A stretch of DNA of 64,000 bases from a virus. Of the stretch, positions 18,063 to 26,315 are shown in pieces. The position numbers and the translations under genes are program-made. The first letter of the stretch is position 1. Every line of letters begins with the position of its first letter. The notes beneath the pieces were generated by a model. The model saw only the letters and a list, made by a program, of their open reading frames with translations, was not told the DNA's origin and searched no databases. The stretch is from IMG/VR virus record IMGVR_UViG_3300042295_001596, positions 1 through 64,000 of that record; one strand, 5' to 3'.

Positions 18063-18770
18063 TTACAACAGTATTTTGTTTTGCCAACTGTTGCACAAAT
18101 TTATTTTTTCTGATTCACTTACACCAGGAAAATGCACAGCCCAATCGCCTGGCTGCCATGAGCCATCTGTCAACAGTTTGTCCAAGGCAGGTTTTGGTAT
18201 ATAAGGATATAGGTTGTAATCATAGCTGTTTAACATTCGTTGAGGCACAACTTGAATCGTTTTGTCCCAAGGATGTGGAATTTTCAAAGACTCGCCTTGC
18301 GGGTAACTTGGGTGGTGTGTGCCGGGGAACCCAAATAACTGATTCAATGCCCACTGTTCTGAGTCCCAATGTTGCAAAGCTTCTTTTTCCACTTTCAATA
18401 ACTCGTGCAGTAATGACCGACACTGACTTGAGTTACGAAATAAAATGCTGCCTGTATTGAGGCCATTTACATCAGTTGAGATGAGTAAATCATGTGTGTC
18501 ACTAGTTTTTTCTTGTATGGTTGTTTTGAAGTTGGTGATCAAAACATCAGTATCAGTATACCAAAGCCAACTGAGATGTGGGTGTGTGTCAAAAAGTTCC
18601 AACACCGCATGGATTCTGTCAAAGTGACTGGTCCAAGTGGTTTTTTCAAACAGATGATAATTGTGTCTCTGAGCATACAGCTTTTTGTTTTTGTCCAAGG
18701 TTATTTTTGAAAGTTCTGAGAAATTGTTGTTGTAAACAACCAGCAGTCCATACATGTGTTGCCCGATCAA
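18063..18770 (-). CDS. Glycosyltransferase, GT34 (GMA12/MNN10)-like
   Basis: 235 aa. LSWLWYTDTDVLI (D-x-D metal/nucleotide-sugar site), LNTGSILFRNS and EQWALNQLF are the three motifs of galactosyl/mannosyltransferase family GT34. The start overlaps the next gene upstream as ATGA. Together with the GT17 and GT9-like genes it forms a three-glycosyltransferase cassette. Confidence 0.75.
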   Translation of the reverse strand: MIGQHMYGLLVVYNNNFSELSKITLDKNKKLYAQRHNYHLFEKTTWTSHFDRIHAVLELFDTHPHLSWLWYTDTDVLITNFKTTIQEKTSDTHDLLISTDVNGLNTGSILFRNSSQCRSLLHELLKVEKEALQHWDSEQWALNQLFGFPGTHHPSYPQGESLKIPHPWDKTIQVVPQRMLNSYDYNLYPYIPKPALDKLLTDGSWQPGDWAVHFPGVSESEKINLCNSWQNKILL

Positions 18771-19564
18771 AAATAATTTCCATTTATGCGGTCAAACCAA
18801 CAATCGCCCCCGCCTCCTAGAGGAGTTTGTGTTTTTGTATCCCGATTGCCTTCGCACCAATAGCTTTTGCCCAAACCTATCGCTATAGCCAATGGCGCAC
18901 TTTGATTGCCAATGAACATTTCACAACCTTGAATTACCTGTGCCAAATGCAACAGATCTAGGGTAGGAAAATAGTCAATAGTCTCCTTGAACTCTGTTTG
19001 CCACTCTTGATGTTCTCTAGGTGTGCCCACAAACACAGCCTGCTTGCACAGACCTTGTTTGATAAAATCCATCCATTTTTGTGTAGCACTGTTGTCTCTA
19101 TGTCTAGGTGTTCGATTGATTACTATGGGTCGATTGGGGATAAGGATTGGGCTAACCTGTGTGAGCCAAGGCTCTCTCAACAACTGGTGCTGCAATTGAA
19201 CGTCAGTCATATCCCATCCCAGTCCCAAGGCATAGGCTTGAGTTTGATTACCTTGCCAACCAGAAGGTAATATGAATTTCCAATTTTCAGCTGCTAAATC
19301 ATAATCAATGTGCTGGTTGGTATAGATTTGCACTTCATGCAAATAACTTTGGTGTAACAACAGGCTTTCAATGTTTTGAAAATCTTTTTCACTTATTCTG
19401 CCTGTGAAGGGCTGATTGTACCAACCCAACACATTTCGGCAAAACTCATCAAGGTATCCCAATTTGAGGTAAATGTTGCCACCCCCAAGGATTTTTACTG
19501 CACAAAGACTGTATATTATATCACCAGCAGTGGCATAGGTTATGAAGTTTTTCAGCACAATCAA
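18767..19564 (-). CDS. GT9-like glycosyltransferase
   Basis: 265 aa. N-terminal ITYATAGDIIYSLCAVKILGG is the Gly-Asp-type loop of GT-B enzymes. RPIVINRTPRHRD and CEMFIGNQSAPLAIAIGLGK, the G-N-x-S-x-P-x-x-x-A motif, fit the C-terminal donor-binding half. It looks more distant from GT9 proper than the 4823 and 59280 proteins. Substrate unknown. Confidence 0.6.
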   Translation of the reverse strand: MIVLKNFITYATAGDIIYSLCAVKILGGGNIYLKLGYLDEFCRNVLGWYNQPFTGRISEKDFQNIESLLLHQSYLHEVQIYTNQHIDYDLAAENWKFILPSGWQGNQTQAYALGLGWDMTDVQLQHQLLREPWLTQVSPILIPNRPIVINRTPRHRDNSATQKWMDFIKQGLCKQAVFVGTPREHQEWQTEFKETIDYFPTLDLLHLAQVIQGCEMFIGNQSAPLAIAIGLGKSYWCEGNRDTKTQTPLGGGGDCWFDRINGNYF

Positions 19565-19609
19565 CCCAAGAAAACTATTTCAAAACTATACCAGAGTCGT
19601 GCAAGATTG

Positions 19610-20191
19610 TCACTTTTTCCTAAGAATGATTTCGATAGCTGATTCACCAATGGGTGTCAGTGTTTGATCTTGATTTTGAATATGGTATCGATAACTGGCA
19701 TCCAAAAGCTCAAGCTTCAAGATAGTGAGTTCGGGAAAGTTGGCTAGGAAACTTGTGCAGCTTACAGAAACAGGACTCCAGCTGAGATTTTTTTGAATTG
19801 TCCAAGTAGTTTTGTGATCCCAGTTGAAACGACTGGGAAAAACCCCTTGTTCATAAAGGTCTTCATCTGGAACCAATAGGACCATATGCCCACCTGGTTG
19901 CAAAATTCTGCTCCAGTTTCTCATAGCTTCTGTAGGGTCTCTCATGTGCTCAAGACAATGGCTGCTGAGTAACCAATCAAAACTGTTGTCAGCTACACCT
20001 GCCATCAACTGCGCATCACCATCAGGTAGGTCCCAATTTCTCACCTGCTGCATTCCTGGAAAAAAATCTTTGTAATTGCTGACTGGGTCATCCCCAGCAC
20101 CAATGTCAATGCCATTGCCTACGAAATATCGAGTAATAAATCTGCTGTCAGAGAGCCTTCTCATAACAGCTTTACTGGTTTCATGTGTCAT
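19610..20191 (-). CDS. Class I SAM methyltransferase
   Basis: 193 aa. GIDIGAGDDP (motif I), DNSFDWLLSSHCLEHMRDP (motif IV region) and ILQPGGHMVLLVPDE are typical of Methyltransf_11 enzymes. Its 5' end is 10 bases inside the previous gene. Substrate unknown; the surrounding glycosyltransferases suggest a glycan. Confidence 0.75.
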   Translation of the reverse strand: MTHETSKAVMRRLSDSRFITRYFVGNGIDIGAGDDPVSNYKDFFPGMQQVRNWDLPDGDAQLMAGVADNSFDWLLSSHCLEHMRDPTEAMRNWSRILQPGGHMVLLVPDEDLYEQGVFPSRFNWDHKTTWTIQKNLSWSPVSVSCTSFLANFPELTILKLELLDASYRYHIQNQDQTLTPIGESAIEIILRKK

Positions 20192-20636
20192 TTTGATTCT
20201 CCAAACTGTTGTTTAACGCCTGCCAAGTGAGTTTCCCTTCTCTATGCTCAACTTCTGTTTCCAATGGCCTAATCAGGTCCTCATGGGAAACTTGTTTAGC
20301 TATCCTCAAACACTTTTTAACCCCTTGTAGATAACTTCTTGCTATAGCTACTTCCCCAGCGGCTTTTATGTCAATGCAGTTCTGCAAACTGTCTACCAAC
20401 TTAGATGCTGCCTTAGTGGGATGGTTTTGATGCCAAGTGACCTCACCTTGTATGCTGATGCTTAAGATGGTTTCGCCATAGTCATTGTCAACTCGCAATG
20501 CTTGAGTAGGCCTGGCATTACTGCTACCAAATGTCAGTAACGTACCAACCGTGTAACCTGATCCAAGGTTATTCACTGTGATACCGGTTACACTGCCTTG
20601 ACAGACACTGGTTACCTTAAAAATATTAGAGGCCAT
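20181..20636 (-). CDS. Hypothetical phage protein
   Basis: 151 aa from the ATG at 20636, which overlaps the upstream TGA (TGATG). The N-terminal third is a beta-rich VNNLGSGYTVGTLLTF segment, a motif I associate with phage structural proteins. The rest is helical and Lys/Glu-rich. A virion role is possible but unproven. Confidence 0.55.
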   Translation of the reverse strand: MASNIFKVTSVCQGSVTGITVNNLGSGYTVGTLLTFGSSNARPTQALRVDNDYGETILSISIQGEVTWHQNHPTKAASKLVDSLQNCIDIKAAGEVAIARSYLQGVKKCLRIAKQVSHEDLIRPLETEVEHREGKLTWQALNNSLENQNDT

Positions 20637-20920
20637 CAGGAACCTCTGGGCGATTGCAAAAACTCTATAAAACGAGCTTGATCTTCCACAGCCCAAAAAC
20701 TGAACCGAAAACTCTCATAGCTGATTTTTTCTGTGGACCAAATATTGGTGCAATTTTCCACACACCAATTGAACAACAGTTCATAACTGGGTTCATAACG
20801 TTGGTTGGATGGCTTGTAAAGCTCTTCGAAGCTAAGGAGTAATTGATTGTGAATGAGTATTGCCCGAACACTCTCGGGCAACACATTCCACTCTCTATAT
20901 CTACTGTTGATGATTTTCAT
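20636..20920 (-). CDS. Hypothetical protein with FxFWxxxxxxxxFxxF end
   Basis: 94 aa. The C-terminal RFSFWAVEDQARFIEFL resembles the ending of the tandem small-gene family at 46285-47504 (W.FWF....D...F.L.W), so it may be a distant member. Coupled to the next gene by overlap. Function unknown. Confidence 0.55.
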   Translation of the reverse strand: MKIINSRYREWNVLPESVRAILIHNQLLLSFEELYKPSNQRYEPSYELLFNWCVENCTNIWSTEKISYESFRFSFWAVEDQARFIEFLQSPRGS

Positions 20921-20959
20921 ATTTTGACCTAAAAATTCTCTGTTACAATAACTGTTGTA

Positions 20960-21640
20960 TTAGAGAGAGGTCAAGTCAACCATCTTCATAAATTCAGCAC
21001 GAGCACTGGGATCCTGTTTGAACGCACCACCCAGCTTGCTGGTAACTGTGCTGCTGCAATCATCTTCAACGCCACGATGACTTACGCAATAGTGCTTGCC
21101 GTGAATGACGACAGCAATGCTATCGGTTTCCAGGATATATTCCATTGCATGAAAGATCTGCTCAGTCAAACGCTCTTGAATTTGTGGTCGGCGGCTAAAG
21201 TATTCGACAATTCGATTGATCTTGCTTAGGCCCAATACCTTTTCTTTGGGAATATAAGCCACAGTTGCTACACCATCAATCACAATGAAGTGATGTTCGC
21301 AGGCACTTTTGACAGTGACATTTCGTTCACACACCATTTCATCATAGCCCATTTTGTTGGCAACAGTGGTGCACTTGGGGAAAGCTTCCCAATCAAGACC
21401 CCAAAAAAGTTCCTGGATAAACATGCGAGCCACTCGTGTCGGCGTTTCAGCCAAACTATCATCTGATAGATTCAAGCCCATTGTTTCCATGATGTCCTTG
21501 AACTTGCGTTCAATAATATCAATTTTGTCTGTGCGGCTTAGGGAATTTTCCACTGTTGGGGTTTCAACCCCTTTGGAAACTAGGTATTCATGTACTTTGC
21601 GACCCAGTTCAGGATCACATTTTGTGCGATTATAGCTCAT
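20960..21640 (-). CDS. folE: GTP cyclohydrolase I
   Basis: 226 aa from the ATG at 21640 (AGGAAAG site); a frame to 21676 is longer but lacks a better site. SACEHHF carries the Cys and His zinc ligands, LGLSKINRIVEYFSRRPQIQERLT the substrate pocket, and CVSHRGVEDDC the remaining zinc Cys and catalytic region. The enzyme converts GTP to dihydroneopterin triphosphate, the first step towards 7-deazaguanine. A perfect late-type TATAAATA lies 75 bases upstream. The N-terminus is about 30 residues longer than the core enzyme. Confidence 0.93.
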   Translation of the reverse strand: MSYNRTKCDPELGRKVHEYLVSKGVETPTVENSLSRTDKIDIIERKFKDIMETMGLNLSDDSLAETPTRVARMFIQELFWGLDWEAFPKCTTVANKMGYDEMVCERNVTVKSACEHHFIVIDGVATVAYIPKEKVLGLSKINRIVEYFSRRPQIQERLTEQIFHAMEYILETDSIAVVIHGKHYCVSHRGVEDDCSSTVTSKLGGAFKQDPSARAEFMKMVDLTSL

Positions 21641-21715
21641 ATCTTTCCTTTCAAAGCATCTGTCGTTTATGCACAACGGGTGTTTCCACCAATTTGCTAC
21701 CGTAATGTAGCAGAC

Positions 21716-21723
21716 TATTTATA
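21716..21723 (-). promoter_or_regulatory. T4-type late promoter (TATAAATA)
   Basis: Perfect consensus on the minus strand in the 103-base gap between dpdA and folE, pointing into folE. Confidence 0.6.
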
Positions 21724-21743
21724 ACACAAAAATTGTGTTATTG

Positions 21744-23402
21744 CTATTCAAATTCATCAAAATCCATGACAATGTTGTTATCAGCGTTCATTCCTGTGAT
21801 TTTGGCTAACATAGCAGAATGTTTTTCAATCAGTTGCATGGGTTTTTCACTAGTGAAGATCTCTTCACAAAGTCCCCCAGCAAATTCAATCAAGTCTTCG
21901 CTGATGTGATGTTTCCTCTCCTCCATTGGCAGGTCTTGCATTGCACATGCATGTTGAATAGCTTCAATATGAAGCTCAACATTGTGGCTCATGCCCAGCA
22001 CATAGCTGAGACCATCCATGCTGCTGGGCCATTTGACCTGATACTTTTCATGGTCCTTAAACTCTTTCTTGCCCCAATCAAACATGCCGCTGCCGTGGTC
22101 AGTGTGCTCATGCATAAGATAATGTTTGTATTCATCACTGTAGCGAAACTTCTCGCCATGAACGCCTTCCAAGCTTTGTTGATACAACAAGCTTTCAAAC
22201 TCTTTTTGTGAAAAAGCTTGTTTTTTGAAATTGAGATCTTCATAACCTTTGACACAGATATCACCAATGGTGATCCGCTTGCCAATGCTGCTTTCGCGAA
22301 CAGCATGTTTTTGATTGTGGCGATTGATCCAGTCTTGAAACAGTTCTTGACTGCCCTTAAGCTCTTTTTTGTCTGGCAACGAGTTGTTTTTATATGCAAT
22401 GCTTTGCGGACTTACTTCCCAACTGTAGTAGATGTTGCCTTTTGCTACGTTCACAAAAGGACTTGCTGCATCGTAACTGAGAGTTGTACGCTCGTTGATG
22501 TGCTTTCTCCACACTCGTTGAAGTGTAGTAAGAGCGCAGCCTGCCTTGATTTTGCCATTGCCTAGATAATGGATCCAATCTCTGTTATCCAAATACTTGC
22601 CATCTCGCATGATAATGATCCGACGGAGATTTATAGCAAAGTTGCTGGCTTGCACATTACTGAATGCCCAGGTTTCAAAAGGAAGATCTTTCACAACGTC
22701 CCACCAAATGTCACCTTCTTCTTGATTGCGCCCCTGCAACACATTCAAAAATTGTGTACTACCTTCCCGACGATTTTTGATGAAAAAGTTGTGATTCTCC
22801 ATACTGCTTTCAAGACAGTCTCTAAAGTTCTTAACCCCAGGATGTAGGTTCTCACCTGTGATGGGATCGTTACCAAACTTCAACAAGCTGCCTGTGGGGA
22901 CATCTAATACCATACTGTAGTCACAAGTGTGTTCAAGCCAGCGTAGGATTTTCATCCTAATGGCGTCTTTGTCCTTCATCCAGTCTTGATCAGTTTGCTT
23001 TTCTTTTTTCTGCCAAGGCCATTTGAGAACGCCAGTAGCAATCTGATAACCACCACTGTCGCCCACAATTACTGAGGCGTTTTTGTCTCGCTTTTGCACC
23101 ATAGCTTCTTGGATATCACTTTGAGCAGGATCCCAATAACTGTGACCGCTGCTGTAGAGTGCAGTGGGATAATAAAATAAGTTGGTATTGGTTTGCAGAA
23201 AGTCCAAATCCTGCAATCCACCCGGCAGCCCCTTGACTGTGCGAGCGTTGGGCTGACTTACTAGTCGCACATAGATCGCTGAGATTGAAGGAAGAAAAAT
23301 AGCATAGTCCTTGTTGGTGGTCCACATGTCTCTACCCACCACAGGTTGCATGTTTTGATCAATTTTTTTCAAATGTGGGTTGGGGCTGGAAAGTTTTGTC
23401 AT
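21744..23402 (-). CDS. dpdA: DNA 7-deazaguanine transglycosylase (DpdA, TGT family)
   Basis: 552 aa, longer than tRNA-guanine transglycosylases. VIVGDSGGYQIATG holds the TGT-like catalytic Asp region. YSMVLDVPTG, FLNVLQGRNQEEGDIWW and HYLGNGKIKAGCALTTLQR are the other barrel motifs of phage DpdA. The family exchanges guanine in DNA for a 7-deazaguanine base (PreQ0 or a derivative), which protects phage DNA from restriction. The C-terminal ~150 residues are helical. I see no Cys cluster of the bacterial TGT zinc type. Placed between folE and a glycosyltransferase. Confidence 0.87.
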   Translation of the reverse strand: MTKLSSPNPHLKKIDQNMQPVVGRDMWTTNKDYAIFLPSISAIYVRLVSQPNARTVKGLPGGLQDLDFLQTNTNLFYYPTALYSSGHSYWDPAQSDIQEAMVQKRDKNASVIVGDSGGYQIATGVLKWPWQKKEKQTDQDWMKDKDAIRMKILRWLEHTCDYSMVLDVPTGSLLKFGNDPITGENLHPGVKNFRDCLESSMENHNFFIKNRREGSTQFLNVLQGRNQEEGDIWWDVVKDLPFETWAFSNVQASNFAINLRRIIIMRDGKYLDNRDWIHYLGNGKIKAGCALTTLQRVWRKHINERTTLSYDAASPFVNVAKGNIYYSWEVSPQSIAYKNNSLPDKKELKGSQELFQDWINRHNQKHAVRESSIGKRITIGDICVKGYEDLNFKKQAFSQKEFESLLYQQSLEGVHGEKFRYSDEYKHYLMHEHTDHGSGMFDWGKKEFKDHEKYQVKWPSSMDGLSYVLGMSHNVELHIEAIQHACAMQDLPMEERKHHISEDLIEFAGGLCEEIFTSEKPMQLIEKHSAMLAKITGMNADNNIVMDFDEFE

Positions 23403-23411
23403 AGATATATC

Positions 23412-24500
23412 TTACTTTACTGTGGTTGATCTAGCAACTGTGTTGCTGATGTTTTCAAACATTACGCTAGCTGAAAGATATTTTTGTAAGAGCACTTTCT
23501 TTTGCTTTTCCAACTGCCTACTGAACTTTTTGGGGTGATTCAATCTGTACTGAATAAATTCAGTCAATTGTTGTTTGTGTGTTTGATAACTTTCCCAATC
23601 TTGAGTCCAGTTGCTGGGATAGAGAAAATCAGGATGATACATTTCGCTGTAGCTGCACCGATTGGGCAGCACTGGGATCACATCTGCCAGCACAGCTTCC
23701 ATTACACTGATGCCCAAGTTTTCATGCAAGCTACAGGAAAAAATTACTTGGCAGTCAGCCAGCTTTTCGTAATAACTGCTTTTGTTGAGATTCATTTTTT
23801 GTGTAATACACCAAGGCTGTTTCATGCTGTTGGAGAGATCTTCAGCAATTTCAGGCTGCTTATCTGGATTGTAACGGTGTGGCCAAATAACGCCCTGTTT
23901 CCTCTCTCGGCTGTCCTGCATAATATCTTGCATTTGTTTGACAATAGCAGAGTGTGGTTGCCCACTAGTTTTGGCTTTGTGATGATATTCATTGCTGATG
24001 CCCAGATTGCTCAAAAACATTTTTTTATGAAAATCTGTTGCATACCAATTCTCATCGCAGGCATGAAACAGTGCCTGCTCAGCTAGCCAGGGCCACGGTT
24101 TGCTCATTTTATATCCAAGGATATCAGTGGGATCGTATGCTCCAGCATGCCAGTAACCTTGTATGTTCCAATTATATCCCATGAGATCATTCATATACTT
24201 GACTTGCAGAATCACTGGATTCCAAGCGTCAGTGAACAAATGCACATCATTTGGAGTTGTTTCTCCAGCATCATGTTTGTTGAGAAACTCAACCAGTTGA
24301 GTGCTTTTCCATCTGTTGGTGTCGCTGAAATTCAAAAATGCACCAGATGTGGTGCTTGTAGTGTTTTGGACCCCATCAAGTTGGATTACTTTTGCTGCAT
24401 TTCCAACTATTTCTTGGAGCCGCAACGGAATCTCGTGATACCATTGTTGGGTGTAGCGATTATCCAATGGCTCGATAGGCCATACAAATACATTGGGCAT
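23412..24500 (-). CDS. GT-B glycosyltransferase, queuosine-mannosyltransferase (GTDC1)-like
   Basis: 362 aa. The C-terminal FSCSLHENLGISVMEAVLAD, then PVLPNRCSYSEMYHPDFLY, closely follows the pattern of GTDC1/DUF3524 enzymes (HE-[FN]-[FL]-G-[IV]-[AS]-M-EAV...P-x2-x-Y-x-E-x-[FY]). Human GTDC1 mannosylates queuosine in tRNA. The gene lies 9 bases from dpdA on the same strand. The opening FVWPIEPLDNRYTQQWYHEI differs from the bacterial GTDC1 start, so assignment is tentative. I infer a role in adding a sugar to a 7-deazaguanine base or nucleoside. Confidence 0.55.
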   Translation of the reverse strand: MPNVFVWPIEPLDNRYTQQWYHEIPLRLQEIVGNAAKVIQLDGVQNTTSTTSGAFLNFSDTNRWKSTQLVEFLNKHDAGETTPNDVHLFTDAWNPVILQVKYMNDLMGYNWNIQGYWHAGAYDPTDILGYKMSKPWPWLAEQALFHACDENWYATDFHKKMFLSNLGISNEYHHKAKTSGQPHSAIVKQMQDIMQDSRERKQGVIWPHRYNPDKQPEIAEDLSNSMKQPWCITQKMNLNKSSYYEKLADCQVIFSCSLHENLGISVMEAVLADVIPVLPNRCSYSEMYHPDFLYPSNWTQDWESYQTHKQQLTEFIQYRLNHPKKFSRQLEKQKKVLLQKYLSASVMFENISNTVARSTTVK

Positions 24501-24594
24501 TTTTGATCCTTCAAATATTCTCTAATAGAGATAGTATATAAACCACAGGAGTTTTTGACAATTATAGCATTGAAAATTATAAGGTTATCGCCAA

Positions 24595-24654
24595 TACAAA
24601 GTATTTGAGCCAGCACAATCCTATCTCGATCTCCTGGCGCTCAAATACTTTGTA
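24595..24654 (-). other. Long perfect hairpin in the 170-base gap
   Basis: TACAAAGTATTTGAGC (24595-24610) and its exact complement at 24639-24654 form a 16-base stem with a 28-base loop. It follows the queD-like stop and precedes the glycosyltransferase by ~95 bases. No T tract follows, so it is more like an mRNA-processing or regulatory stem than a simple terminator. Confidence 0.65.
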
Positions 24655-24670
24655 TAGCAATCCTTGGTGG

Positions 24671-25042
24671 TTATGCAGCGTCCCAGGCTAGCACAGCCCC
24701 ATTCTCACCATCTTCACTAACGTCAATGCTCACTGCACGACCTGGATAGCGAGCAGAGATTTGGGCGTAGAGGTCTTCGGCGATCATCTCGCAGCTTTTG
24801 AAATCCAGTTGGATCACACCATCACCATAGAGACTTTCCAGCCAACGCTTGAAAATGATAAATTCAATGTCTCGGTCTAGGTGATTGACGCCAATTCCAA
24901 CCTTGAAATGAAACATGTGCCTATGCGGATATTGAAGAAAATTTACATCTGCAAGGGAGGGGTCAGTTCCAGCTGCTGGATACTTGTGAATCCCTTCACG
25001 TTGAAAAGTCACGTAGATTTTTCTTGTAGTTGGTTCTGTCAT
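24671..25042 (-). CDS. queD: QueD-like 6-carboxytetrahydropterin synthase
   Basis: 123 aa T-fold protein. FQREGIHKYPAAG, then PHRHMFHFKVGIGV supplies the zinc His cluster. CEMIAEDLYAQI and the late EDGENGA correspond to the catalytic and pterin-anchoring Glu of QueD. It differs from bacterial QueD in lacking the usual FxAAH-x-L start but matches the phage version. It would convert the FolE product to 6-carboxytetrahydropterin, the substrate of QueE. Confidence 0.7.
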   Translation of the reverse strand: MTEPTTRKIYVTFQREGIHKYPAAGTDPSLADVNFLQYPHRHMFHFKVGIGVNHLDRDIEFIIFKRWLESLYGDGVIQLDFKSCEMIAEDLYAQISARYPGRAVSIDVSEDGENGAVLAWDAA

Positions 25043-25098
25043 TATTTCTCTCTTTGTTATGTGTTCAGATTATATGCTGTAGTCAGCTAAATCAACCG

Positions 25099-25326
25099 CT
25101 ACACCAATTGATTTACTGTGCAATATTTGAGGCCACATTGTGCACTACAAAACTCAATACGGGTGGTCCCCATGTCACGGAAATATTCTGGCCAAATGTC
25201 ACTTTGAGTATGGACTACTGCCCCATCATTGTCACAAACGTATTTCCTGTAAGGCTCACAGCTTGTGCCGCATGCAACACATTTGAGAGTGGGAAAATTT
25301 GATGGAATGGTTTTTTTATGTTTCAT
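25099..25326 (-). CDS. Small zinc-finger-like protein
   Basis: 75 aa. CVACGTSC and FCSAQCGLKYC provide two Cys clusters (CxxCxxxC and CxxxCxxxxC), enough for one or two zinc sites. It overlaps the start of the GT4 gene by four bases. The C-terminal FCSAQC motif resembles small treble-clef proteins. Function unknown. Confidence 0.65.
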   Translation of the reverse strand: MKHKKTIPSNFPTLKCVACGTSCEPYRKYVCDNDGAVVHTQSDIWPEYFRDMGTTRIEFCSAQCGLKYCTVNQLV

Positions 25327-26315
25327 TTGGGTACCAGCGTATCAACAAAGATATCAGTTGTTTTTTCCCAACTCCATCGCTTGCTGCCTTCAAAAACAGT
25401 TTTTCGACTCAATGTCAAACATTGCGAGATAGCTGTCTGAATATCCTCATTTAGCACACCAGTCACCCCATCATCTACAACATCTATTGGACCCTGCACA
25501 GGAAATGCTGCAACAGGAGTACCAACACTCATGCTTTCAATCATAACCAACCCAAACGTGTCACTTTTGCTGGTGAAAACAAAGCAGTCAGCATTTTGGA
25601 ACTGCTGTACCAGTTGCTTACCGCTCAATTGCCCAGTAAATGTCACCCAGGGGTATTTGTTCTGTAACCGCTTGAGATCAGGGCCATCACCAACACACAC
25701 TAGATTGTATTTTTCTGCTGATAGGCTACAAAACACCTCTAAATTTTTCTCAGCACTGATTCGACCAACACTCAACAATGTGGGCTTGGTGTCACACTTG
25801 CGGTCATTAAATTGAAACAGTTGGGTGTTGACTCCCCGTGACCATGTGATGGCTTGAGACAGGCCAAGCGACACCATCTCTCTTTGCATAGTAGGAGTGT
25901 TGACCAAAGTTGCTGCACTATTTTGATGAAACCATTTGAGATACCTCATGGTTTTGAGGGCCGGCACACCAAATTTTTCCTTGAGATAGTGATCCCATCT
26001 TGTGTGAAAGCTAGTTGTGTAGCGCCAATTTTTGTTTTGAAAAAATTGCCTAGCAGTTAAGCCCAGCACACCTTCTGTACAAATGTGCAAGTGTGTGGGT
26101 TCATACGCCTCTATTCTTTTTTTCAAATTCCAAAAATTCAATGGTATGCGAGCACCTGGATATACCAATGCAGGCATAGACATCATTTGATCAGGAGTGA
26201 TGTGAATGAGATTCTGTATGCCTCGAGAAAACATTTGTTTTTTCACTGCATTCATTGTAGTTACAACACCATTCACTTGGTCTTGGCAGTTGTCATCAAC
26301 AATCACAAGTCTCAT
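25323..26315 (-). CDS. Glycosyltransferase family 4, mannosyltransferase-like
   Basis: 330 aa. VDDNCQDQVNGVVTT is the N-terminal acceptor loop of the SqdX/MgtA-type GT4 enzymes (DN..P..NGV). LLSVGRISAEKNLEVF and SDTFGLVMIESMSVGTPVAAF, the E-x7-E donor motif, complete the GT-B fold. Such enzymes add glucose, mannose or sulfoquinovose to lipids. It overlaps by 4 bases with an LpxH-like hydrolase, a pairing also seen in bacteria, suggesting joint transfer from a host lineage. Confidence 0.85.
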   Translation of the reverse strand: MRLVIVDDNCQDQVNGVVTTMNAVKKQMFSRGIQNLIHITPDQMMSMPALVYPGARIPLNFWNLKKRIEAYEPTHLHICTEGVLGLTARQFFQNKNWRYTTSFHTRWDHYLKEKFGVPALKTMRYLKWFHQNSAATLVNTPTMQREMVSLGLSQAITWSRGVNTQLFQFNDRKCDTKPTLLSVGRISAEKNLEVFCSLSAEKYNLVCVGDGPDLKRLQNKYPWVTFTGQLSGKQLVQQFQNADCFVFTSKSDTFGLVMIESMSVGTPVAAFPVQGPIDVVDDGVTGVLNEDIQTAISQCLTLSRKTVFEGSKRWSWEKTTDIFVDTLVPK

